A stretch of DNA of 20,254 bases from positions 1 through 20,254 of the forward strand of contig CAIWHF010000083.1 of the NCBI GenBank assembly GCA_903912405.1, read 5' to 3'. Positions 1-7,066 of the stretch are shown here, one piece after another. Numbering within the stretch: the first letter of the stretch is position 1; the number at the start of each line of letters is the position of its first letter. The notes under the pieces are model-generated. The model was not told the DNA's origin. It did no database searches and saw nothing but the letters and a program-made list of their open reading frames with translations. A program made the translations under genes and the position numbers. Source of the stretch: an uncultured Bacteroidota bacterium. Its GTDB lineage: Bacteria > Bacteroidota > Bacteroidia > Chitinophagales > Chitinophagaceae.

Positions 1-2885
1 ATACGCATACCCGTTGCTTTATTGGCAATCAATACATACGGTACTTTGAACGATCCTGTGAGATAAAAATTAGAAGCCGTTGTGGTGCCAGACCACACTT
101 TTTCAGAAGGCTCATACGTTAAGCTATTATTATAATCTATAAATGCTGTCACTTTTGCATCTGCATGGTTAGCTGTTTTCATAGTATGATACACTTCAAT
201 TCTGTACGTAGAATCTGCCTTTAACTCTATAGGCGTTAAATATGTATTATCGGTGCGCTGACGAATAGCTACTGGATTTTTAACATGTGGGCCGCCCGTG
301 TTCAATATAAAATTGTATAAACGGAAGGCACCTATATCGCTAGAGTCTAAATCACTCAAGGTAGCTTGGTTTAAACAATAACATTTGTAGGGTAATACGG
401 TATTTACAAACAACATATTAGAATACGAAGTGTCATTGGTATTAGCACAAATAATTCTGAATTTGTAATAATTTGGATATTGCACCAACATGGTCATGGT
501 ATCTCTATTCAATGAGTTAGGTACTGGACCCCAATTAATTTGATCGAAAGAATACATCCATTCTGTAATCAATCCAGATTTAAATTTGGTATGGGTGGTG
601 TCGCATAAGAATACGGTATAGCCCGGACAAGCAGCCGTGTCTGAAACAGTAGCAATACCAGCATCTGGAGCGCCTGAACAAGGAGGATAATTGATATTTA
701 CTAAATAATCTTCTGTTTCTCCATAAGTAGTGTAGGTGCCACATGGGTTGATAGCTGCAACGGTAGGTGCTTGTAAAATTACACGCATACCCGTGATACC
801 GATCGGTGCATTAGCCGGAATGGTCATCGTATCACCTACCGTTGGTGTGGTAGACGATGTATTTTGTTGGAATACTTTTTCGGTAGGTTCAAAAACGCCA
901 TTTTGGTTCATATCGATCCATATAGCACCAGACGCATTAAACGTAGGAGACAACCAAGAGGTATAGTTAAGTATTTGTGTAATTTGGAATAAATAATTTT
1001 TCTCTTTGTATAAAGGAGTAATTGGATTCAAATTAGTGAAATTGGTATAGCCATTTGTAGCTGTTGGATTACTTAGTGTAGGAGTACCCGTGCCATTATT
1101 TAACATTACCGCACTATTTGCTTGATCTGTAATTTTTACATTTCCTATGTCTACATATAAATTAGAAGAGGGTGCAGAATTACAATAGCAAGTATAAAAA
1201 GGTGCTAAAGCAATTAATTTAACCACGGTAGTATCTGATAGGTTAGAATTAGTACAGGTTACTATGCATCTAAAATAGGTGTTGGCTGCAATAGCTGTTG
1301 TGAGCGAAGGTGTTGTACTACCGGCATTAACCCAAGTTGTTGCATTGGTAGACTGCTGCCATAAATAGGTTAAGCCCGCTGCTTGAGTAGCACCTACTAA
1401 GCTTAAGCTAAAGGTTACATTCGGACAAGGAGTAGCATTGCTAATGGTACCTGCAACAGGAGAACCAGCGCAAGGTGTAAGCGGAATAATATTCACTAAA
1501 TAATCTTCCGTTTCTCCCCATGTATACGTACCGCATGGATTAATAGAAGCAGGTGTAGTTTCTACATTGATTACACGCATAACAGTAGTGCCTGGTGTTG
1601 CACCAATAGGTACATTTATGTTACCGGTTTCGATATGCGGACCCACAACTGTAGCAGCTGATGCATAGGCTTGTTCGCCAGGATCCGTAAAAGAACCATT
1701 TTGATTGTAGTCGATATAAATTTTAGAACTATTCGAATAGTTACCACCACAAGTACCAATTTGAACAGAGAATGGATAAGCAGTGCCTTGTAATACTTGA
1801 GCAGCCGCAACCGTAGTGGTATAGTTAGAATAGCCATTGATAATACTACCTGGACCAGGCGCTAATGTTGCGCACGTACTCGAATTATTGATGCCGCCAA
1901 AGGTTACATTTAAAATCTCTTCATCGGCAGTAGATGTGGCATTCGACAAACAATAGCATGCTGTAAAAGAGTTCACACCAACTGTAACTTGAGCAGAATT
2001 GGCAGTAGAACCGCTCGAAGTACAGGTAACAATACAACGATAATCAGTAGCCGCAGTTTGACCTACTATCGATGCTGCAGCAGAAGTTGCTCCTGCAATT
2101 GTAGCATTCGTAAATTGCGAATTGGTGATAGCTGTTCCATTTGTCAAATTCGTCCAAGTACCCAAACCCGCTGGAGAATACTGCCATTGGTAAGTAATTC
2201 CAGATGCTAAAGTAGTACCTGTTAAACCCAATGCAAATGTTTGCGTAGGGCACACACTTGGTAAAGTAGTAGTAGAATTACCTGCGGTTACAGAACCAGA
2301 ACATGGTGTAGATGCAATAACATTGAAATTATAATCTTCACATTCACCAAATGATAAAGTAGTAGCACAATAGTCAGTAATAACCGGTATTGTAGCATAT
2401 CTACACAACACACGCATTCTACGCACACCCGGTACTGCTGTAAATGGAACGGTGATGGTAGTGCTGAATACGGTAGTAGCAGAGGTTGGCGATACATATA
2501 CATCTTCTCCTAAATCCGCAAAACTATTATTACCATTCCAATCAATCCATACTCTAAATCCTTGCGACCAAGAGCTACCTGCTTGCATATTTAAGGTAAT
2601 TGTCTGACCTTGAATTTGAGAGCACGTCATGGCGCTGTAAAAAATATAGTTGTTGGTATTCCCATTACAACCCGTATTGTTATTGGTTATATTAGAAGCC
2701 CCACCCGTAGTGCTAAAATTATTAATTAAATCTCCTGAAGAACAAGCAACGGAAAATGTAGGCCCACAATAAGGAGCTTGCGCTTTTGCACGATCAAAAG
2801 AAACTATACTAGCGAAAAAAACTAAACTGAACACAAGTTGAGCGGTCCATTTCGATAATAAATTATTGGTGTATTGGTTTTTCAT
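1..2885 (-). CDS. Large secreted GEVED-domain / Ig-like modular surface protein (3' end outside window)
   Basis: The minus-strand frame is open from an ATG at 2885 to the window edge: 961 complete codons with no stop, so the C-terminus is missing. Residues 1-35 are a signal peptide: a basic start, a hydrophobic stretch LVFSLVFFASIVSF, then AKA followed by Q36. The mature part is a tandem array. Four GEVED-type units each carry a D-x-N-x-N/G loop (IDWNGNNSF, IDYNQNGSF, IDMNQNGVF, IDYNNSLTY). The first three end in GECEDYNFNV or GETEDYLVNI, at about residues 182, 458 and 722. Ig-like spacers between them contain paired cysteines and WQ (YQWQYS, YRCIVTC, YLWQQST). A CYC motif begins a unit at about residues 310, 567 and 834. 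Bacteroidota proteins of this build are usually secreted and often use the type IX system, but the sorting tail lies beyond position 1. The role (adhesion or glycan binding) is inferred; the modular structure is directly visible. Confidence 0.9.
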   Translation of the reverse strand, partial: MKNQYTNNLLSKWTAQLVFSLVFFASIVSFDRAKAQAPYCGPTFSVACSSGDLINNFSTTGGASNITNNNTGCNGNTNNYIFYSAMTCSQIQGQTITLNMQAGSSWSQGFRVWIDWNGNNSFADLGEDVYVSPTSATTVFSTTITVPFTAVPGVRRMRVLCRYATIPVITDYCATTLSFGECEDYNFNVIASTPCSGSVTAGNSTTTLPSVCPTQTFALGLTGTTLASGITYQWQYSPAGLGTWTNLTNGTAITNSQFTNATIAGATSAAASIVGQTAATDYRCIVTCTSSGSTANSAQVTVGVNSFTACYCLSNATSTADEEILNVTFGGINNSSTCATLAPGPGSIINGYSNYTTTVAAAQVLQGTAYPFSVQIGTCGGNYSNSSKIYIDYNQNGSFTDPGEQAYASAATVVGPHIETGNINVPIGATPGTTVMRVINVETTPASINPCGTYTWGETEDYLVNIIPLTPCAGSPVAGTISNATPCPNVTFSLSLVGATQAAGLTYLWQQSTNATTWVNAGSTTPSLTTAIAANTYFRCIVTCTNSNLSDTTVVKLIALAPFYTCYCNSAPSSNLYVDIGNVKITDQANSAVMLNNGTGTPTLSNPTATNGYTNFTNLNPITPLYKEKNYLFQITQILNYTSWLSPTFNASGAIWIDMNQNGVFEPTEKVFQQNTSSTTPTVGDTMTIPANAPIGITGMRVILQAPTVAAINPCGTYTTYGETEDYLVNINYPPCSGAPDAGIATVSDTAACPGYTVFLCDTTHTKFKSGLITEWMYSFDQINWGPVPNSLNRDTMTMLVQYPNYYKFRIICANTNDTSYSNMLFVNTVLPYKCYCLNQATLSDLDSSDIGAFRLYNFILNTGGPHVKNPVAIRQRTDNTYLTPIELKADSTYRIEVYHTMKTANHADAKVTAFIDYNNSLTYEPSEKVWSGTTTASNFYLTGSFKVPYVLIANKATGMR

Positions 2886-2992
2886 ATAAATTATCAATTT
2901 AAATGCAATAAGTAATCGGCAATTTAATACAATTTTATGGTAAAAAAAAGAATTTTAGTCAATTAGATTGCATCAGTTAGATAGACATACCG

Positions 2993-3000
2993 CAAAATTA
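2993..3000 (-). promoter_or_regulatory. Possible -7 element for the GEVED surface protein
   Basis: On the minus strand this reads TAATTTTG, a full match to the Bacteroidota -7 consensus TAnnTTTG. It would give a leader of about 100 nt ahead of the ATG at 2885. No clear TTTG sits at the expected -33 spacing, and the local sequence is very AT-rich, so a chance match is possible. The 181-base gap 2886-3066 otherwise shows only AT-rich sequence. Confidence 0.3.
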
Positions 3001-3044
3001 TTGAGTTGGTAAATGCGAGATTTTAATTTTTTTAAAAAATAATG

Positions 3045-3052
3045 TACCTTTC
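3045..3052 (+). promoter_or_regulatory. Possible -7 element for gcvH
   Basis: TACCTTTC matches TAnnTTTG at all but the last base and ends 14 bases before the gcvH ATG at 3067, implying a very short leader. There is no good -33 TTTG. This is a weak call based on motif and position only. Confidence 0.3.
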
Positions 3053-3066
3053 CAAAAAATTTGACC

Positions 3067-3447
3067 ATGCAATTTCCAAGCAATTTAAAGTACACTAAAG
3101 ATCACGAATGGATTTCTATTGAAGGCAATACGGCAACAGTAGGTATTACCGAATTTGCTCAACGCGAATTGGGAGATATCGTTTATGTAGACATCCCTTC
3201 TGTAGGTAAAGCATTGAATATGAACGACATATTTGGTTCTGTAGAGGCTGTAAAAACGGTTTCTGATTTATATTTACCCCTAAGCGGTACTGTTACGGAA
3301 GTTAATGCTGCTTTAGAAGCTAATCCAGAATTATTAAATCAAGCACCTTACGAAGGTGGTTGGATGGTGAAAATGAACTTATCTAACCTTGACGAAGCTG
3401 CTGAATTATTAGACGCTGCTGCTTACCAAGCTTTGGTGGGCGCATAA
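3067..3447 (+). CDS. gcvH: Glycine cleavage system H protein
   Basis: This is the lipoyl carrier of the glycine cleavage complex, which shuttles the aminomethyl group between the P, T and L proteins in the cytoplasm. From the ATG at 3067 it encodes 126 residues, normal for the family. It opens with the conserved FPSNLKYTKDHEW and has the lipoylation segment GSVEAVKTVSDLY with the target lysine at residue 63. A TTG at 3061 would add only two residues and is less likely, because homologous H proteins begin just before FPSNLKY. The stop overlaps the ATG of the VanZ-like gene by one base (TAATG), which suggests coupled translation. No gcvP or gcvT is nearby, which is common in Bacteroidota. The identification is secure from the sequence. 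Confidence 0.97.
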   Translation: MQFPSNLKYTKDHEWISIEGNTATVGITEFAQRELGDIVYVDIPSVGKALNMNDIFGSVEAVKTVSDLYLPLSGTVTEVNAALEANPELLNQAPYEGGWMVKMNLSNLDEAAELLDAAAYQALVGA

Positions 3448-3830
3448 TGCTGCAACAACTCTTTTTATTTATACAAAAACGAGCAAAGTCCTTAACTTTT
3501 TTGTGGACCTTGCTCGTTTTTTATCTTTGCTTAATGCCGCAAAGAAAAATTGCGCATATTCCTATTGTAGGCATCGATAAAGTAGTGCACATCCTATTTT
3601 TTGGAATTTTCATGTTTTTACTGCTATTCAACATGAAAAAAGCAAAATGGATAGTATCGTTTTTAATTGCCACCCTCTTGGGTTGTTTGATCGAATTGCT
3701 TCAATATTATTTTACATCGCTTGGAAGAAGTGGCGATTGGAAAGATATTCTTGCAGATGCTTTGGGGGCAATAATTTTTGGATTTTTGCATTATATACTT
3801 GCTAATAAATATAAAAATCACCAACATTAA
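3447..3830 (+). CDS. VanZ-like family membrane protein
   Basis: This is a small integral membrane protein of 127 residues with four predicted hydrophobic segments, at about 15-30, 45-62, 67-87 and 107-122. It carries the VanZ-like family signatures: a first helix ending in a Leu-Met-Pro (CLMPQ), the DKVVHILFF motif at about 44-52, and the polar loop IELLQYYF...RSGDWKDILADALG. Family members are named after the teicoplanin-resistance protein VanZ, but most have no assigned function, so resistance should not be inferred. The ATG overlaps the gcvH stop. This start is preferred because it keeps the first transmembrane segment. A later in-frame ATG at 3534 would remove that helix and give about 98 residues. 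Unusually, a terminator-like hairpin and a promoter-like sequence lie within codons 11-28 (see the separate entries). Confidence 0.88.
   Translation: MLQQLFLFIQKRAKSLTFLWTLLVFYLCLMPQRKIAHIPIVGIDKVVHILFFGIFMFLLLFNMKKAKWIVSFLIATLLGCLIELLQYYFTSLGRSGDWKDILADALGAIIFGFLHYILANKYKNHQH
3475..3522 (+). terminator. Intrinsic terminator-like hairpin inside the VanZ-like reading frame
   Basis: The left arm at 3475-3491 (AAAAACGAGCAAAGTCC) pairs with the right arm at 3505-3521 (GGACCTTGCTCGTTTTT). The stem has 17 positions with one A/C mismatch and a 13-nt loop, and the right arm runs into six Ts. The shape is that of a rho-independent terminator placed about 30 bases after the gcvH stop. It lies within codons 10-26 of the VanZ-like gene, so it would terminate or attenuate gcvH transcripts before most of the downstream gene. 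The pairing is seen directly; activity is inferred. Confidence 0.72.
3500..3529 (+). promoter_or_regulatory. Near-consensus Bacteroidota promoter inside the VanZ-like gene
   Basis: TTTG at 3500-3503 is followed after 18 bases by TATCTTTG at 3522-3529, a good match to the TTTG / TAnnTTTG pair of the Bacteroidota primary sigma factor. It overlaps the terminator-like hairpin and would start transcription around the in-frame ATG at 3534, or drive the downstream sugar kinase and glycosyltransferase. Function is inferred from motif and spacing only. Confidence 0.42.
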
Positions 3831-3847
3831 ATTAGTTTAGCGTTCAA

Positions 3848-4870
3848 ATGATTTATAGAAGTAAAGCACCTTTAAGAATTGGATTAGCAGGCGGCGGCAC
3901 AGACGTTAGTCCATATTGTGATGTATATGGTGGAGCTATTCTAAATGCAAGTATCTCGTTGTATGCTTATGCAAGCATAGAACCCCATACTACACCTATA
4001 TTCAACTATGAAGCTATCGATCGTGCGGCTACATTTTCTTTACCGTTAGAAAATTGTTTACCTATCAATGGTACGTTAGATTTAGCGAAAGGTGTCTATA
4101 ATAAAATAGTATCGCTATACGGACCAGTACCCAGTGGATTTACTTTAAAAACTTATGTAGATGCTGCAGCAGGATCAGGATTGGGAAGCTCCTCTACCTT
4201 GGTGGTGGCTATGTTAGGCGCCTTTGCAGAGTGGATGCAAATACCGCTTGGCGAATATGATGCCGCTCACTTAGCGTATCAAATAGAACGAGAAGATTTA
4301 AAAATGGCCGGCGGCAAACAAGATCAGTATGCGGCTACTTTTGGTGGTTTTAACTTTATGGAGTTTGGTGCACAAGATAAAGTGATCGTCAATCCTTTAA
4401 ACATTAAACCTGCTTATATTGCTGAATTAGAAAGTAATCTATTATTGTATTACACAGCTACTAGTCGTGTATCTTCACAAATAATAGAAAAGCAACGCGA
4501 AAATATTATCACTAATAATATCGTATCTATTGAGGCTACTCATCAATTAAAAGAGCAAGCATTGCTTATGAAAAATGCTTTATTAAATGGTAAAATTGAT
4601 GAAATAGGCTCCTTGCTCGATCTTGGTTTCAAAAACAAAAAGCAAATGGCTCAAGGCATTTCTAATGAAAGTATCGATGAGCTATATGAATGCGCACTAA
4701 AAGCAGGAGCTAGTGGTGGCAAAATAAATGGCGCTGGCGGTGGTGGTTTTATGATGTTTTATTGCCCCGGCAACACAAAATATGCAGTAGCCAACGCCTT
4801 AAAAAAATATGGTGGCTGGAGCTGCACTTATCAATTTACAAAACAAGGATTATATACTTGGCAATTTTAA
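3848..4870 (+). CDS. GHMP-family sugar kinase, D-glycero-D-manno-heptose 7-phosphate kinase type
   Basis: This 340-residue cytosolic kinase most resembles HddA, which phosphorylates heptose 7-phosphate on the way to GDP-heptose for cell-surface glycans. GHMP features appear in order. The N-terminal sugar-binding stretch APLRIGLAGGGTDVSPY covers residues 7-23. The ATP-binding loop GSGLGSSSTLVV covers 109-120. A conserved segment EREDLKMAGGKQDQY, typical of the heptose/fucose kinase subgroup, starts at 147. The glycine-rich C-terminal motif GASGGKINGAGGGGF covers 287-301. The length matches HddA. It starts 17 bases after the VanZ-like gene and 9 bases before a glycosyltransferase, so the three genes probably share a transcript. 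The exact sugar is inferred. Other GHMP kinases, such as fucokinase-like enzymes, cannot be excluded, and relatives are sometimes mislabelled dehydrogenase. Confidence 0.83.
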   Translation: MIYRSKAPLRIGLAGGGTDVSPYCDVYGGAILNASISLYAYASIEPHTTPIFNYEAIDRAATFSLPLENCLPINGTLDLAKGVYNKIVSLYGPVPSGFTLKTYVDAAAGSGLGSSSTLVVAMLGAFAEWMQIPLGEYDAAHLAYQIEREDLKMAGGKQDQYAATFGGFNFMEFGAQDKVIVNPLNIKPAYIAELESNLLLYYTATSRVSSQIIEKQRENIITNNIVSIEATHQLKEQALLMKNALLNGKIDEIGSLLDLGFKNKKQMAQGISNESIDELYECALKAGASGGKINGAGGGGFMMFYCPGNTKYAVANALKKYGGWSCTYQFTKQGLYTWQF

Positions 4871-4879
4871 TTTCCTACT

Positions 4880-5998
4880 ATGCGCATAGCAATTGTTGGT
4901 CCGGCACATCCCTTACGTGAAGGTGGTATAACTACTTTCAATCATCGTCTTGCCCTGCAATTAATGCAAGAAGGAAAGGAAGTGATTATCTATTCTTTTT
5001 ATTTACAATATCCGAATTTCTTATTTCCAGGAACTTCTCAATTTACGGCAGATCCAGCACCTGTTGGACTAACTATTAAATCGATTCTTAATTCCATAAA
5101 TCCGTTCAATTGGATAAAAGCGGGTTGGCAAATACGAAAAGCAAAGCATGATGTAATCATCGTTCGTTATTGGCTGCCCTTTATGGGACCCTGCCTAGGC
5201 ACTGTTTTACGCATACTCAAAAGAAAAGAAACAAAAATTATTTGTATTGCCGACAATATGATTCCGCATGAAAAGAGAATTGGTGATCGCATATTTACCC
5301 AGTACTTTTCAAAACCCATTGATGCCTTCGTATGCATGAGTAGAAAAGTGCAAAAGGACGTAACGCTTTTTTCTAATAAGCCTAGTTTTTACACACCACA
5401 TCCTTTATATGATAATTTTGGTGCAGCCACTACAAAAGCTAATGCTTGTGCTACGTTACAGCTAGCCGCTGATAAAAAATATGTATTGTTTTTTGGTTTT
5501 ATTCGCGCCTACAAAGGCCTGGATTGGCTCTTAGAGGCTATGGCCGACGAGCGCATACAAGCTGCCGGAATAGAACTAATTGTTGCTGGTGAATTTTATG
5601 ATGATCCGCAATTATATCATCAAATAATTGAACAACAGCACTTAAAAAGTCGCGTTCACCTGTTCACCAATTTTATTCCAAACGACAAGGTAAGTCTCTA
5701 TTTTAGTGCAGCCGATTTAGTGGTGCAGCCCTACAAGCATGCTACCCAAAGTGGCATTACACAAATAGCCTATCATTTTGAAAAACCTATGGTGGTAACG
5801 AATGTAGGTGGATTAGCAGAAGGTGTACCGCATGGGAAAGTGGGTTTTGTTGCAGCACCCGATCCTACTGCTATTGCAGATGCTATGCTGACGTTTTATG
5901 AACCTAACAGTTTAGACAATTTGGAACAAAACATACAAATTGAAAAAGCAAAATATAGTTGGGACACCTTTACGAAAGTGCTTTTAGGAAATCATTAA
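4880..5998 (+). CDS. Glycosyltransferase family 4 protein
   Basis: This 372-residue GT-B fold glycosyltransferase is likely cytosolic or membrane-associated and transfers a sugar from a nucleotide donor to a glycan acceptor. The N-terminal domain starts MRIAIVGPAHPLREGGITTF, with the acceptor-side glycine loop at 15-16. The C-terminal donor domain has VLFFGFIRAYKGLDWLLEA at 202-220, AADLVVQPY at 277-285, and QSGITQIAYHFEKP followed by VVTNVGGLAE at 290-314. This is the family-4 nucleotide-sugar-binding region, although the usual EX7E spacing is altered. It follows the heptose-type kinase by 9 bases, so it may use the product of that pathway; this is inference. Its stop codon overlaps the ruvB stop on the other strand by four bases. 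Confidence 0.88.
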   Translation: MRIAIVGPAHPLREGGITTFNHRLALQLMQEGKEVIIYSFYLQYPNFLFPGTSQFTADPAPVGLTIKSILNSINPFNWIKAGWQIRKAKHDVIIVRYWLPFMGPCLGTVLRILKRKETKIICIADNMIPHEKRIGDRIFTQYFSKPIDAFVCMSRKVQKDVTLFSNKPSFYTPHPLYDNFGAATTKANACATLQLAADKKYVLFFGFIRAYKGLDWLLEAMADERIQAAGIELIVAGEFYDDPQLYHQIIEQQHLKSRVHLFTNFIPNDKVSLYFSAADLVVQPYKHATQSGITQIAYHFEKPMVVTNVGGLAEGVPHGKVGFVAAPDPTAIADAMLTFYEPNSLDNLEQNIQIEKAKYSWDTFTKVLLGNH

Positions 5999-7020
5999 AA
6001 TAATAAAGGAGAATCGAAATCTATTTTTGATTTACCTAAATGCTTATATGTTTTTTCGGTTGCTTCACGACCTCTTGGCGTTCTGATGATATAGCCTTCC
6101 TGAATTAAAAACGGCTCATATACTTCTTCAATAGTACCGGCCTCTTCGCCAACAGCAGTAGCAATATTATTAATCCCTACAGGTCCGCCCTTGAATTTCT
6201 GCACCAAGCAAGAAAGAATTTTATTGTCCATTTCATCTAAGCCATTAGCATCTACTTGCAATGCAGCTAATCCATGATGTGCAATATCTAAATCGATCGT
6301 TCCATTTCCGATAACCTGAGCAAAGTCGCGCATACGGCGCAATAAGCCATTGGCAATACGTGGCGTGCCTCTACTTCTTCTTGCTATTTCTAAAGCTGCA
6401 TCGGACGTTATTTTTACTTTCAATAAATGTGCAGCACGCATAATGATGCGCTGCAATACTTCTGCTGTATAATATTCTAATCGCGATTTAATTCCAAATC
6501 GAGATAATAAAGGAGCCGTTAATAAACCCGAGCGCGTAGTAGCACCAACGAGTGTAAAAGGGTTTAAAGATATTTGAACCGATCGGGCAGCAGGGCCGCT
6601 ATCAATCATAATATCTAATTTAAAATCCTCCATGGCTGCATATAAATACTCCTCCACTACATTACTCAATCGATGAATTTCATCAATAAACAAAACATCT
6701 CTTGGCTCTAAACTGGTAAGCAAGCCTGCTAAGTCACCCGGTTTTTCAATTACCGGACCACTAGTTTCTTTAATGCCCACGCCTAATTCATTAGCTACAA
6801 TTCTAGATAAGGTAGTTTTTCCCAAGCCCGGAGGGCCATGGAATAAGATATGATCTAATGCTTCACCTCTTAGATTAGCTGCCTTAACAAAGATGCGTAG
6901 GTTTTCTATTAATTGGGGTTGCCCTGCAAAATCTTCAATGCTTTGCGGACGAATCGTATTTTCATACTCTCGTTCTTGTGCACTTAGCTGCTCATTAGGG
7001 CGTACATTAGAATTGCTCAT
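5995..7020 (-). CDS. ruvB: Holliday junction branch migration ATPase RuvB
   Basis: RuvB is the hexameric AAA+ motor that, with RuvA, drives branch migration of Holliday junctions in recombinational repair. The 341-residue product has Walker A HGPPGLGKTT at 61-70, Walker B VLFIDEIH at 109-116, sensor 1 GATTRSG at 159-165, and the arginine-finger segment LLSRFGI with R174. A C-terminal winged-helix domain contains GGPVGINNIATAVGE and YIIRTPRGREAT. The length is normal for the family. The ATG at 7020 is preceded on the minus strand by TATCTTTA (7025-7032), close to a -7 box, so a separate nearly leaderless transcript is possible. The gene is otherwise co-oriented with the helicase 46 bases upstream. 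Its 3' end overlaps the glycosyltransferase on the opposite strand by four bases. Confidence 0.98.
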   Translation of the reverse strand: MSNSNVRPNEQLSAQEREYENTIRPQSIEDFAGQPQLIENLRIFVKAANLRGEALDHILFHGPPGLGKTTLSRIVANELGVGIKETSGPVIEKPGDLAGLLTSLEPRDVLFIDEIHRLSNVVEEYLYAAMEDFKLDIMIDSGPAARSVQISLNPFTLVGATTRSGLLTAPLLSRFGIKSRLEYYTAEVLQRIIMRAAHLLKVKITSDAALEIARRSRGTPRIANGLLRRMRDFAQVIGNGTIDLDIAHHGLAALQVDANGLDEMDNKILSCLVQKFKGGPVGINNIATAVGEEAGTIEEVYEPFLIQEGYIIRTPRGREATEKTYKHLGKSKIDFDSPLLF

Positions 7021-7066
7021 TGCATAAAGATAAATAAACTAATACGATCAATTCACAAGAGAGAAA

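Noticed and set aside
736..966. Plus-strand open frame of 76 codons, and similar plus frames such as 1989-2210
   Set aside because: They lie antisense to the continuous minus-strand GEVED protein, whose signal peptide and repeats show it is the real gene; the products have no recognisable features.
1616..2503. Short minus-strand open frames at 1616-1837, 2044-2253 and 2288-2503
   Set aside because: They are in other frames of the same strand as the GEVED protein and give low-complexity or cysteine/tyrosine-rich nonsense.
3061..3066. TTG start for gcvH at 3061
   Set aside because: It adds only two residues; the ATG at 3067 matches where H proteins normally begin.
3447..3830. VanZ-like gene as a glycopeptide-resistance determinant
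   Set aside because: The similarity is only to the broad VanZ-like family; no vanHAX genes occur and the pairing with gcvH suggests a housekeeping gene.
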